From positions 186,001 to 250,000 of the forward strand of contig CAXHEX010000005.1 in assembly GCA_964016105.1 (NCBI GenBank): DNA of 64,000 bases. The letters run 5' to 3'. This DNA is from Ketobacter sp964016105. Lineage in GTDB: Bacteria; Pseudomonadota; Gammaproteobacteria; Pseudomonadales; Ketobacteraceae. Under the pieces are notes generated by a model. The model saw nothing but the letters and a program-made list of their open reading frames with translations. It was not told the origin of the DNA and searched no databases. Both the position numbers and the translations under genes were made by a program. Below are positions 32,758 through 41,714 of the stretch, one piece after another; position 1 is the stretch's first letter; each line of letters begins with the position of its first letter.

Positions 32758-34512
32758 GTGTCACAAAAAATCAAAGTAGACAAGCCGCTGGTCATTTTAC
32801 ATGGCGACGAAATGGCTCAGGTGTCTTTCGAGCGAGTGCTAGAGCAGTTTGTCACCAGCAAACTAGATATTGATTTAATTGAAGTGGACTTATCAGCAGA
32901 AAACCGGCTTCGCACCAACGGCAGTGCAATCGACGATTCCATTGTGGCATTAAAACAATACGGTGTGGGGATCAAAAATGCTGGCATGACCGTTAACAGG
33001 GCACAGCTGGACGAGATGCTGAAAAAAATGCCCGAGGTTGAACGGGGCAAGTTAAAGCCCTTGGCCACCAAATCCCCCAACGGCGCCATTCGCAAAGGGA
33101 TAAGCGGCAATATTACACGAGAAGACATTCCATTCCGCAATCTCAAACGGCTCACGCCAAAATGGATCAACCGCGATATCGTAGTATCCACCATGGAAAC
33201 CGGAGGCAATAAAGAAAGTGCCAACGAGATTTCCAAATCCACCGGCATTATCAAAGTATTATTTGTAGGTGCTAGCGGGGATCCGGTGGAACTTCACCGG
33301 CGTAAAATCGATAAAGGCGACCCCTGGCTGCTGGCATCCAACGACATCCACAAAGTAAAACAATGGGCACACGGATTTTTCAAACAGGCCATTGCTGAGA
33401 ACAGAGATGCTTACCTGGGCTTGAAGGATACCGTTATTCCAGGCTATGACGGGGTTATGCGTGAAGCGGTTGAAAGTATATTTCAACAGGAATATAAATC
33501 GGAATTTGAAAAGCTGGGCCTGAACTATTATTACGAATTGATTGATGCCCAGGCCGCACGAATTGTCGCCAACCCGCCGGAACGGGCCATCTGGGGAGTG
33601 CCGGAAAACACCACGGGTCGTAAACTCTTTAAGTTGGTTGAAGAACTGAAGAAATATGGTATTCCTGATCGACGCTTTAGTGTTTCTATTTCTCGAATGA
33701 GTGCCGGTGGCGGAGATCAGTATGGCAGCTTTAACATGCCGCTGGAAGAAGACGGCATTATCAAAGTGGTCCTGGACGGGGAAGAGAAGCACGCCCGCGA
33801 TGTTAAAAAGGGTGATCCCATTATTTTTATGGCCAATCACCGGGCTGCCATAAAGGATTGGGTAGGACAAGTCTTTCGTGACGCGGCAAAGAACTTTAAA
33901 GAAGTTTACTTTGGTTTAAAGCGGGAATACATGATTTACGACGATGTTTTTAGCACCGTCATTAATGACGTGCGAGAAGAACTGGTCAACGATAATCTGC
34001 AACCGCCTTCATTTATGATTATGCGCCCCTCGTCTCAACTAAAGAAGATGATTACCGACCCGCCCCGCAACGGTCTCTACCCCTCCCTCAATCTGGACGG
34101 AGACATTTTTTCTGACATATCTGCGGCTCTGGGTGGCAGCCTGGCCACTGCCAGCTCGATTATTGAAAGCAAAGACGGAACCATGCTGTACGAAGCACCC
34201 CATGGAACCGCCCATGACCTGTATTTGAAATACCTAGAGAGCAGCGGCGAAGTGGCTCTTTTCAATCCATCTGCGCTTTTGTTCGCCGTAGCCAATGCTT
34301 TGGAAACTCTTGCAGCAAGAGAAGACAATCAAGCCCTGAAAATCTATTCAGATCACTTGAAATCCGCGCTCATTGATACCGTAGACCAGGGCTATATTAC
34401 GGCCGATCTCAAGGGCAAAACGAACAACCCGGAAAATGAAACCGTGGTTGATATGTACGGTTTTCTTGACGCCATTGAGAAAAATCTCACCAGGATGGAG
34501 AATGAACTTTAG
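32758..34512 (+). CDS. Isocitrate dehydrogenase-like protein with internal segment duplication
   Basis: A 584-residue member of the isocitrate/isopropylmalate dehydrogenase superfamily. The N-terminus has HGDEMAQ at 15-21, Thr78 and the substrate loop SPNGAIR at 106-112, as in homodimeric type II NADP-IDH. A segment is then present twice: copy A at about 139-280 and copy B at about 303-450, sharing GIIKV (163, 333), KGDP (186, 351) and YxGLK (219, 384). Copy A keeps K223-x-T and Asp263 (LIDAQ) but has lost the DQY substrate motif; copy B keeps SRMSAGGGDQY and the metal-binding LDGDIFSD at 446-453 but lacks the Asp263 equivalent. Residues that normally come from two subunits are thus split over one chain, like a compact monomeric IDH. 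HGTAHD at 482-487 replaces the NADP-type Arg/His with Asp-Leu, which suggests NAD use. Confidence 0.7.
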   Translation: MSQKIKVDKPLVILHGDEMAQVSFERVLEQFVTSKLDIDLIEVDLSAENRLRTNGSAIDDSIVALKQYGVGIKNAGMTVNRAQLDEMLKKMPEVERGKLKPLATKSPNGAIRKGISGNITREDIPFRNLKRLTPKWINRDIVVSTMETGGNKESANEISKSTGIIKVLFVGASGDPVELHRRKIDKGDPWLLASNDIHKVKQWAHGFFKQAIAENRDAYLGLKDTVIPGYDGVMREAVESIFQQEYKSEFEKLGLNYYYELIDAQAARIVANPPERAIWGVPENTTGRKLFKLVEELKKYGIPDRRFSVSISRMSAGGGDQYGSFNMPLEEDGIIKVVLDGEEKHARDVKKGDPIIFMANHRAAIKDWVGQVFRDAAKNFKEVYFGLKREYMIYDDVFSTVINDVREELVNDNLQPPSFMIMRPSSQLKKMITDPPRNGLYPSLNLDGDIFSDISAALGGSLATASSIIESKDGTMLYEAPHGTAHDLYLKYLESSGEVALFNPSALLFAVANALETLAAREDNQALKIYSDHLKSALIDTVDQGYITADLKGKTNNPENETVVDMYGFLDAIEKNLTRMENEL

Positions 34513-34588
34513 CGGGTACTGATGGCATGCAATCTGCAGAAGCCTGTTATTAGTCCACTGCCATTGCTGCTATAGCCCCCAGAGTAAA

Positions 34589-35815
34589 ATGCAATCCAAA
34601 CTCAAAACAGGAACCCCAAACCACACGGCCCTGGTATTAACTGCGGGGGGGGCGCGCGGAGCCTACCAAGCAGGTGTATTGAAGCGCATAAGCGAATTGC
34701 CCCCATTCAACAACAAGACCGCACCATTTTCGATCATAACCGGTGCTTCAGCGGGCGCCATCAATGGGGCAGGGGTTGCCAGCCAGCATGAAAATTTCAC
34801 GGCTTCCTCCAAATTGTTAGTCAAGCTTTGGTCTAACCTGGAGGCCGCCAATGTATACCGAACGGATCCTGGAGCGATGTTTCAGAATGCCATTAAGTTA
34901 GCGCTGGACTTCGGATTAGGGGGCTTGGTGGGAGCAGGACGGGCATCATCCCTGGTGGACTCATCACCACTGTATCATTTCCTCACTGACAGCCTGAACC
35001 TGGACGGCATCAGACACAATGTTAAACGGGGACAACTGCATGCGCTGGCCATCACCGCCACTGGTTACCACAGCGGGCGCGCGTTCACCTTCATAGAAGG
35101 CAAACCCGGACATGCGGTTTGGAATAAAAGCCGCCGCGTTGCCCTCAGTGCAGAGATCACCATCCCCCACATCCTGGCCTCAGCAGCGATTCCAATCGTT
35201 TTTCCTCCCGTTGAACTCAAGGCTGGCGTTTCCACGGCTTTTTTTGGAGACGGTGCCATGCGGCTGACCACGCCACTTAGCCCAGCGATCCGACTGGGTG
35301 CAACGAAACTGCTGGCTGTGGGTGTTCGCTGCCAGGAAAGCGCCAACAGCCTGTTGCGGTCCGAATGGTCGGATGATGAAGATTTTTCTGCAAATCTTAA
35401 ACGGCCGCCCCTTTCTCAGATCGTGGGTACGTTGATGAATGCAATTTTTCTTGACCATCTGGATGCCGATCTGGACCACCTCAAACGCATGAACCTGTTC
35501 GTAACTGAACACGAAAAATTAGCTTCTCTGGTGGAGATGCTAGAACAATCAGACGATGACCATGAGCCCATGCGAATCGTAGAACCACTGGTTATCTCTC
35601 CATCTGCAGACATTGCCATCATTGCCAAAACATTACAGCATCGCCTACCTAAAAGCGTTCGCTATATGATGGATGGACTGGGAACACCTGATGCTCAAAG
35701 TGCCGACTTGACCAGTTTTTTACTTTTCGACAAAGAGTTTACGCGGGAACTCATCCAGCTGGGGTACCGTGATGCGGCTCAACGCAGTGACGAAATTGAA
35801 GCGTTTCTTTTGTAA
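34589..35815 (+). CDS. Patatin-like phospholipase
   Basis: A 408-residue patatin-domain protein. The oxyanion loop GGARGA at 20-25, nucleophile elbow GASAG with Ser54 at 52-56 and catalytic-dyad DGA with Asp221 at 221-223 are all intact, so it should be an active lipid acyl hydrolase. No signal peptide is present; it is likely cytoplasmic or membrane-peripheral. The C-terminal third (about 260-408) is helical and acidic and matches the extension of a group of proteobacterial patatins. It is 76 bp after the IDH-like gene on the same strand. A role in lipid remodelling or as an injected effector cannot be told apart, though no secretion genes are near. Confidence 0.85.
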   Translation: MQSKLKTGTPNHTALVLTAGGARGAYQAGVLKRISELPPFNNKTAPFSIITGASAGAINGAGVASQHENFTASSKLLVKLWSNLEAANVYRTDPGAMFQNAIKLALDFGLGGLVGAGRASSLVDSSPLYHFLTDSLNLDGIRHNVKRGQLHALAITATGYHSGRAFTFIEGKPGHAVWNKSRRVALSAEITIPHILASAAIPIVFPPVELKAGVSTAFFGDGAMRLTTPLSPAIRLGATKLLAVGVRCQESANSLLRSEWSDDEDFSANLKRPPLSQIVGTLMNAIFLDHLDADLDHLKRMNLFVTEHEKLASLVEMLEQSDDDHEPMRIVEPLVISPSADIAIIAKTLQHRLPKSVRYMMDGLGTPDAQSADLTSFLLFDKEFTRELIQLGYRDAAQRSDEIEAFLL

Positions 35816-35942
35816 AAATCCCATTGGCTCCGTGAATAAATTGCACGACCACCTCAGACCATCCTGACACAGCACGCTTCTTTGTCATAAAAAATGCTCT
35901 GCAGGCCACGCCAACTCTACTCTTTCAATTATCTAGACCGAT

Positions 35943-35969
35943 TGGCACGAGTTTGGCACGAGTATAGCA
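35943..35969 (+). promoter_or_regulatory. Two overlapping sigma-54-type -24/-12 elements
   Basis: TGGCACG-N4-TGGCA begins at 35943 and TGGCACG-N4-TAGCA at 35954, each one base short of the consensus TGGCACG-N4-TTGCW and each with the required GG-to-GC spacing. They are 11 bp apart, in the same orientation, and the nearer one ends 76 bp ahead of the small lipoprotein gene. An RpoN-dependent promoter for the lipoprotein-mscS pair is likely. Confidence 0.55.
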
Positions 35970-36045
35970 AAACAAGTTTTACGGAACTGTCACCGAGCAT
36001 ACAAACGCCATTTGATTTGGCTAATAACCTATAGAGGAATTTACT

Positions 36046-36234
36046 ATGAATTTATTGAAACCCTTTCTTTTTGTAACACTGGTTTCATTGTTTGGAATTA
36101 CCGCCTGCGAACAGGGACCGATGGAAAAAGCCGGCGAAACCATCGACGATACGGTAGAAGACGTAGGCAATAAAGCGGAAGACGCCTGCGAAGAAGCTAA
36201 AGAAGGAATGGAAATGAAGGATACTGATTGTTAA
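36046..36234 (+). CDS. Small acidic lipoprotein
   Basis: A 62-residue lipoprotein with a signal peptide ending in lipobox GITAC (Cys21). The 41-residue mature part is rich in Glu, Asp and Lys with heptad-like EKAGETIDDTVEDVGNKAED, probably one amphipathic helix, and has two further Cys at the DACEEA and TDC positions that could form a disulfide. It resembles entericidin/YgdI-type small envelope lipoproteins in size only. An AGAGGA site precedes the ATG. The mscS-type gene starts 12 bp after its stop and the pair lies behind sigma-54-like sites, suggesting a role in envelope stress or osmotic response. Confidence 0.7.
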   Translation: MNLLKPFLFVTLVSLFGITACEQGPMEKAGETIDDTVEDVGNKAEDACEEAKEGMEMKDTDC

Positions 36235-36246
36235 TGCAGTCGGTTT

Positions 36247-37710
36247 ATGTTTCCCACCATTAAGTTCATTCATTATTTAGTTAGCATCACCATCACCATG
36301 TTGGCATTGGCTCTGCCATTGCCAACTTGGGCCGCATCCAGCGACGTCACCTCATCAAGCAATCTGACTTCCGAACAACTAACTTCCGAGCAACTTGAGA
36401 GGCTTGTGGGCACGTTGGAAAACGAATCCCAAAGAGAAGCCTTTATTGAAAACTTGAAAACTCTGATTGCGGCGAAAAATCAGCCCCAGCAGGAAGGGTT
36501 TTTGATCAGCGACTTTCTAAACCTCGACAAGACCAGCTCATCGTTCATAGACCGTTATATTCAAAGCCTAAACGAGCTGGGCATAAGCGACTCACAGCTT
36601 GGCAATCTTTTCATATTGGTAGTTTCAGCTGTGGGGCTGGTGGCCGCTGCTCTGTTGAATCAATATCTAGCGCGCAAACTGAGCCAAAAGCTGGAACCGT
36701 TGCGTAACAAGCTGCACCTATCAGGCAATCGATTTACTGTTCAGTTTAGGATTCTGTCCATTTTTGGCTTTATTCTAGCGGCAAGCTTGTTTGCCTACAC
36801 CACGGTCACCCTGTTTACCAACTGGCTCAAAGGCCTTGCGGATTACATAAACCTGAGCGATATCATTCAAACCGAGTTTACTTTTCTGGTAATACTGATT
36901 TTGGCAACATCCATTTGGGATGTGTCCAACGCGTTAATTGAATATATATTCAATCGCAAAAGCCACTGGAGCCGGGCCCGAGCCCAAACACTGGAGCCGG
37001 TGGTGAGAAATGTGGTGATGGTGACACTTACGGTTTTTTTCTTGCTAGTGGGCTTGTCCGAACTGGGTATTGATATCTATCCACTTTTAGCGGGGGCTGG
37101 TGTTGCAGGTATCGCCATTGGCTTCGGTGCCCAGGCCCTGGTTAAAGATTTCCTCACGGGTTTTATTGTGGTGTTCGAAGATTTGTTGCAGGTGGGCGAT
37201 GTAATCAATGTCGCAGGTCGAACCGGTGCAGTGGAGCGTATAACCATGCGCAAGATACAACTTCGCAGCCTGGACGGTACGGTCCACACGGTTCCTTTCA
37301 GCGAAGTGGCAGTGGTGGACAACCTAACCAAAGAATTCAGCTACTACCTCTTGGATGTGGGAGTGGCTTACCGAGAAGATATAGACGAAGTCATTCAATG
37401 TCTGCGTCAAATCGATGAAGATATGCGAGCCACTGAAAAATTTGGTAAAAAAATAATAGCCGAACTGGAAGTCCTGGGAGTAGACAAATTTGCGGACAGT
37501 GCCGTGATCGTGCGCGCCCGAACCAAAACTCGAGCACACGACAAATGGAGTGTGGGCAGGGAGTTTAATCGTCGAATTAAACAGGAATTCGATCGGCGTA
37601 ACATTGAGATCCCCTTCCCCCATCAAACCATTTATTTTGGCGAGGACAAACAAGGCAGCGCTCCTGCAGCGAAACTGGAGCTTAGCAAAAACTCACCTAA
37701 CAGTGACTAA
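36247..37710 (+). CDS. MscS-family mechanosensitive channel with signal peptide
   Basis: A 487-residue small-conductance mechanosensitive channel homologue. An N-terminal signal peptide ending TWAASS leads to a periplasmic helical region with a repeated TSEQL, then membrane segments at about 117-137, 168-190, 212-232 and 255-275, and the pore helix LLAGAGVAGIAIGFGAQALVKDFL with the Gly/Ala pattern of MscS TM3. The cytoplasmic MscS domain follows: FEDLLQVGDVINV, VERITMRKIQLRSLDG, VPFSEVAVVDN. It should open on hypo-osmotic shock to release solutes. It starts 12 bp after the small lipoprotein gene and probably shares its RpoN-like promoter. Confidence 0.88.
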   Translation: MFPTIKFIHYLVSITITMLALALPLPTWAASSDVTSSSNLTSEQLTSEQLERLVGTLENESQREAFIENLKTLIAAKNQPQQEGFLISDFLNLDKTSSSFIDRYIQSLNELGISDSQLGNLFILVVSAVGLVAAALLNQYLARKLSQKLEPLRNKLHLSGNRFTVQFRILSIFGFILAASLFAYTTVTLFTNWLKGLADYINLSDIIQTEFTFLVILILATSIWDVSNALIEYIFNRKSHWSRARAQTLEPVVRNVVMVTLTVFFLLVGLSELGIDIYPLLAGAGVAGIAIGFGAQALVKDFLTGFIVVFEDLLQVGDVINVAGRTGAVERITMRKIQLRSLDGTVHTVPFSEVAVVDNLTKEFSYYLLDVGVAYREDIDEVIQCLRQIDEDMRATEKFGKKIIAELEVLGVDKFADSAVIVRARTKTRAHDKWSVGREFNRRIKQEFDRRNIEIPFPHQTIYFGEDKQGSAPAAKLELSKNSPNSD

Positions 37711-37852
37711 CCACTGCCATGAGCCATATCAACTATGAGCCATATAAAAAAGTTGGATTATTCCCTGCTTTCTATGGTTCTAGAGTTTAACTATACTTGC
37801 GTCAGGCTCGGGCAAGAAGCCTGGTAACTACACTGGCTCGGTATAGACTGGT

Positions 37853-38764
37853 TTGTTTCGATTTATTTTAGTTTCATTGTTTCTCTTCCACCTATCAGTC
37901 GCATCGGCGAGCGAATCCCCTTCAGCCAGCGGCATACAGTTAGGATCGGTAAAGGCTGCGGTAGTGGAGTTGAATCAAGGCAAGACCCTATATAGCAAGC
38001 ACGCTGATTGGGTAACTCCCATCGCGTCAATCACCAAATTAATGACGGCCTTGGTGGTAGTGGAGAGTGGTCAAAACCTTGATGAGTGGATAAGGATACC
38101 GAAACCCGACCTGGAAACCCGAAAAAACGCCTATTCCCGTATGAGGATAGGCTCTGAGTTGCGGCGGCGTGACCTGTTGCGGTTGGCATTGATGTCTTCA
38201 GAGAATCTGGCGGCTTACACGCTGGCACACAGCCACCCTGGTGGGGTAGTGGCTTTTGTCCGCAAGATGAACGCAACCGCTGGCAGCCTGGGAATGGAGC
38301 ACACTCACTTCGTTGATGCCAGTGGCTTATCTGTGGCCAATGTATCTACTGCCGAGGATCTGGTAAAACTCATTACTACAGTGACCAAACACAATATCAT
38401 CGGTGAATACTCAACCACTCCTCGTTACACCGCCCAATTCAGAAAGCCCCGTTACAGCCTGGGCTATGGCAACACCAATCGTCTTGTACACCGTCGTAGC
38501 TGGGATATTGGGCTAAGTAAGACCGGATACATTACCGAGGCGGGTCGATGCCTGGTGCTACTGAGCAACCTGCAGGGGCGTGAAGTGGCCATGGTATTAC
38601 TGGACGCATTCGGCAAACAAACCCCCATAGGCGACGTGGGTCGGGTAAAACGCTGGCTACACAGCGGCAGCAGTGGAGCCATCGCCGGGGCGGCCTTACG
38701 CTACGAGCAAGCCAAGTCAAAACACTACCCCCATGGCAAATCATCTCAAATATCTTCCCAGTAA
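37853..38764 (+). CDS. pbpG: D-alanyl-D-alanine endopeptidase (PBP7)
   Basis: A 303-residue periplasmic peptidase that cleaves D-Ala-mDAP cross-links in peptidoglycan. The three penicillin-binding motifs are present: SITK with Ser59 at 59-62, SEN at 116-118 and KTG at 223-225. A signal peptide (about 18 residues, ending ASA) directs export. No C-terminal amphipathic anchor is seen, as in PBP7 rather than PBP5/6. The start is uncertain: the frame opens with a TTG at 37853 and no good ribosome site, and no ATG gives a complete signal peptide. It is a lone gene between the channel and pyruvate kinase genes. Confidence 0.85.
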   Translation: MFRFILVSLFLFHLSVASASESPSASGIQLGSVKAAVVELNQGKTLYSKHADWVTPIASITKLMTALVVVESGQNLDEWIRIPKPDLETRKNAYSRMRIGSELRRRDLLRLALMSSENLAAYTLAHSHPGGVVAFVRKMNATAGSLGMEHTHFVDASGLSVANVSTAEDLVKLITTVTKHNIIGEYSTTPRYTAQFRKPRYSLGYGNTNRLVHRRSWDIGLSKTGYITEAGRCLVLLSNLQGREVAMVLLDAFGKQTPIGDVGRVKRWLHSGSSGAIAGAALRYEQAKSKHYPHGKSSQISSQ

Positions 38765-38795
38765 ATTCCGCTTACACCTTTTTCCGGTTGCCGGT

Positions 38796-38825
38796 TTGAC
38801 GGCATACTTTGCCATGCCCCATAAT
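38796..38825 (+). promoter_or_regulatory. Candidate sigma-70 promoter for pyruvate kinase
   Basis: TTGACG and CATAAT separated by 18 bases, about 130 bp ahead of the pyk start. Confidence 0.4.
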
Positions 38826-38955
38826 GTTTTTATTCTCCCTAACCTTTAGTAATCCTTGTCACCGATACTGGAAAATCGGTTGGAAATACTGTGGGTTTAG
38901 GCTTGAATCATTCAAAATTTCCCATCAAGTTGTCTTATTCCAAGAGGAATAAAAA

Positions 38956-40404
38956 ATGATAAGGCGTACCAAAATTGTTGCCACTTTGGGCCCAGCCAGC
39001 AACAGCGAGGCGATGATCTCCACCTTGATCGAGTCCGGTGTCAATGTATTCAGGCTGAACTTTTCCCACGGTAACGCCGAACAGCACAAACAAACCGCTG
39101 ATCACATTCGCACGGCCGCAGCATTACTTGAAACCAGCGTCGCCATACTGGCCGATCTACAGGGGCCTAAAATTCGTATCGCCCGCTTTAAAAAGGGCAA
39201 AACTGAGCTGAAGAAAGGCGCAAAATTCATTTTGGATGCGGGTATGGATGACGATGCTGGCGATGACTTTTGCGTGGGTCTCGGCTACAAAGAACTTGCC
39301 ACAGACTGCGATGCCGGTGACATCTTGCTACTCAATGATGGGTTAATCGAGCTTAAAGTTGAGTCGGTGGAAGGTAAAAAAATACACTGTACCGTAATCG
39401 CCGGAGGCGAATTATCCAACAATAAAGGCGTCAACCGCCGTGGCGGCGGCTTGACAGCGAAAGCGCTCACCGAAAAAGACAAACAGGATATTATTCACGC
39501 GGCCAATATGGACGTGGACTATCTGGCCTTGTCCTTTCCCAGAGACGCAGACGACGTGAACTATGCTCGCAGCCTATACCAACAAGCCGGCGGTCAAGGC
39601 GGCCTGGTTGCCAAAATTGAGCGGGCAGAAGCGGTGGCCGATGACAAAAATCTGGATCAGATCATTCTCGCTTCAGATGGCGTTATGGTGGCTCGTGGCG
39701 ATTTGGCCGTTGAGATTGGTGACGCCGAGCTGGTGGGGGTGCAAAAACGAATCACTTGGCGGGCGAGACAACTGGGTCGCTTTACCATTACTGCGACCCA
39801 AATGATGGAATCCATGATCAATCAGCCTCAACCCACCAGGGCAGAAGTATCGGATGTGGCCAATGCCGTGCTGGATGGTACAGATGCTGTGATGTTATCG
39901 GCAGAAACGGCAGCGGGCAGCTATCCCCAGGAGACCGTGCTGGCCATGGTACGAATTATTCTAGGTGCGGAACGGTCCAATCAGATGCGCGATCTGCTTA
40001 AAGACGACGACCACACCCCCACTCGAATCGATGAGTCCATTGCCACAGCGGCTATGCTTGTGGCTAACCGACTGGAAGGGGTAAAAGCCATTCTGGCCAT
40101 GACAGAAACCGGTGCCACACCCATTATGATGTCGCGCATCCGTTCTGGCATTCCCATATTTGCTTTCACGCCCCATAGCAAGACCCAGCGTCGCCTGGCA
40201 ATCTATCGAGGCATAAACACCATTAACTTTAACAGCGCCTTGCTAAAACCCACCAACATAAATCACAGCGTGGTAACCCAACTCTTGGAATTGGATGTGG
40301 TTGAGAAAGGGGATAAGGTCATTCTCACCAAAGGCGACTACATTAACGTGAACGGCGGTACCAATACTCTAAAGATCATCGAAGTGGGTGACATCATTCA
40401 CTAA
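38956..40404 (+). CDS. pyk: Pyruvate kinase
   Basis: A 482-residue pyruvate kinase that converts phosphoenolpyruvate and ADP to pyruvate and ATP. Seen motifs: RRTKIVATLGPASNS at the N-terminus, FRLNFSHGN, ILADLQGPKIRI, the active-site MVARGDLAVEIG (ADP/Mg-binding region), and TATQMMESMI with AEVSDVANAVLDGTDAVMLSAETA, all standard. Length is normal for bacterial type II (PykA-like). It is preceded by an AGAGGAAT site and a possible sigma-70 promoter at 38796-38825. Confidence 0.95.
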   Translation: MIRRTKIVATLGPASNSEAMISTLIESGVNVFRLNFSHGNAEQHKQTADHIRTAAALLETSVAILADLQGPKIRIARFKKGKTELKKGAKFILDAGMDDDAGDDFCVGLGYKELATDCDAGDILLLNDGLIELKVESVEGKKIHCTVIAGGELSNNKGVNRRGGGLTAKALTEKDKQDIIHAANMDVDYLALSFPRDADDVNYARSLYQQAGGQGGLVAKIERAEAVADDKNLDQIILASDGVMVARGDLAVEIGDAELVGVQKRITWRARQLGRFTITATQMMESMINQPQPTRAEVSDVANAVLDGTDAVMLSAETAAGSYPQETVLAMVRIILGAERSNQMRDLLKDDDHTPTRIDESIATAAMLVANRLEGVKAILAMTETGATPIMMSRIRSGIPIFAFTPHSKTQRRLAIYRGINTINFNSALLKPTNINHSVVTQLLELDVVEKGDKVILTKGDYINVNGGTNTLKIIEVGDIIH

Positions 40405-40573
40405 AAGATCGGCATTTGTTTTAGAAAAGTAACTGACGATTTACTGGTGGCAGTAAGCAGAGTCGAAGTTTCTTTTTCTTTGCTTGCATTTTAAGCGAAA
40501 GCCATATAGAAATTACATCCATAGTGTTGACTACTTGCGTTAGGTAGAAACCTTTGCTCGATCTGGGAATACT

Positions 40574-41701
40574 ATGAACAACAATAAGAGCGCACACGGG
40601 GCGTCCATACTACTGGTGGACGATAACCCCGTTAACCTTCAAGTGCTGGGGGCAATCCTGCGCAACGACGGTTACAACTCGGTTCATGCCACCTCTTCGC
40701 CGGCAGACGTTCTTGCGCTCTTCACAAAACACGACTTCGATCTCATTATTTTGGATATTCACATGCCAGGTTTATCCGGATTTGAGGTAATGGCCCAACT
40801 CAACAAACACTTCCCGGAACGATTCTTACCCATCATCATACTCACGTCGGATGATGACGAAACCACCCGCGATCAAGCTCTGGCAAATGGGGCCCGTGAT
40901 TTCATGTGTAAACCGTTCGATCATCGCGAGGTGGTTTTGCGAGCCCGCAACCTTATAGAAACCGTTTTTTTGCATAAGGCCCTGCGCAACCAGAACCAGG
41001 AACTGGATCAACGGGTGAGGGAACGAACCGACCAACTTTATCATTCCCAGGTAAAGCTGATTCAATGCTTAGGTAAAGCCGCCGAGTTCAGAGACAATGA
41101 AACCGGTATGCACGTGATTCGCATCAGCAAAACCACTGCCATTATTGCCCGGGCATTGGGGCTACCAGCCAAACAGGTGGAGCTAATCGAACATGCCAGC
41201 CCAATGCATGATATTGGCAAGATCGCTATCCCAGACCGGATCCTGCTCAAAGCCGGCAAGCTGGAAGGCCAGGATTGGATTACCATGAAAAGCCATGTGC
41301 AATTGGGCGCCACCATTTTGCAAGACAGCCAAAAAGATTCCGAGTTGCTGCGCATGGCATCGGACATTGCCCTCACCCACCACGAAAGATGGGATGGTAA
41401 AGGCTATCCGGCTGGGCTAAAGGGGGAAGAGATCCCCCTTTACACTCGAATCACCACCATTTGCGATGTGTTCGATGCCCTAACCTCTCGACGCCCGTAC
41501 AAACCGGCTTGGCCCAACCATAAAGCCATGGAGCACCTTAAACGCCAAAGTGGAACCGCTTTTGATCCCAATGTGGTGGCTTGTTTCGAGCAAAACCTGG
41601 ATCAAATTATCGCCGTAAAGAAGGCTTACCCAGACCCGCCAGAAGAAGAAGCCACCTGTCAGATCGCTCTGCAGATTTCCACCGACGACGCTTTTTCATA
41701 A
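40574..41701 (+). CDS. Response regulator with HD-GYP domain (c-di-GMP phosphodiesterase)
   Basis: A 375-residue two-domain protein. The receiver domain at about 10-130 has the acid pair LLVDDNP, the phospho-acceptor Asp61 in ILDIHMPG and a Lys in CKPFD. A coiled segment (about 135-155, LRNQNQELDQRVRER) leads to an HD-GYP domain with HDIGKIAIPDRILLK, ALTHHERWDGKGYPAG and FDALTSRRPYK, all key residues intact, so it should hydrolyse c-di-GMP when phosphorylated. No sensor kinase is adjacent; the GAF kinase at 62680 is far away. Output is presumably the motile-sessile switch. Confidence 0.92.
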   Translation: MNNNKSAHGASILLVDDNPVNLQVLGAILRNDGYNSVHATSSPADVLALFTKHDFDLIILDIHMPGLSGFEVMAQLNKHFPERFLPIIILTSDDDETTRDQALANGARDFMCKPFDHREVVLRARNLIETVFLHKALRNQNQELDQRVRERTDQLYHSQVKLIQCLGKAAEFRDNETGMHVIRISKTTAIIARALGLPAKQVELIEHASPMHDIGKIAIPDRILLKAGKLEGQDWITMKSHVQLGATILQDSQKDSELLRMASDIALTHHERWDGKGYPAGLKGEEIPLYTRITTICDVFDALTSRRPYKPAWPNHKAMEHLKRQSGTAFDPNVVACFEQNLDQIIAVKKAYPDPPEEEATCQIALQISTDDAFS

Positions 41702-41714
41702 CCCTCCGGTGAGC

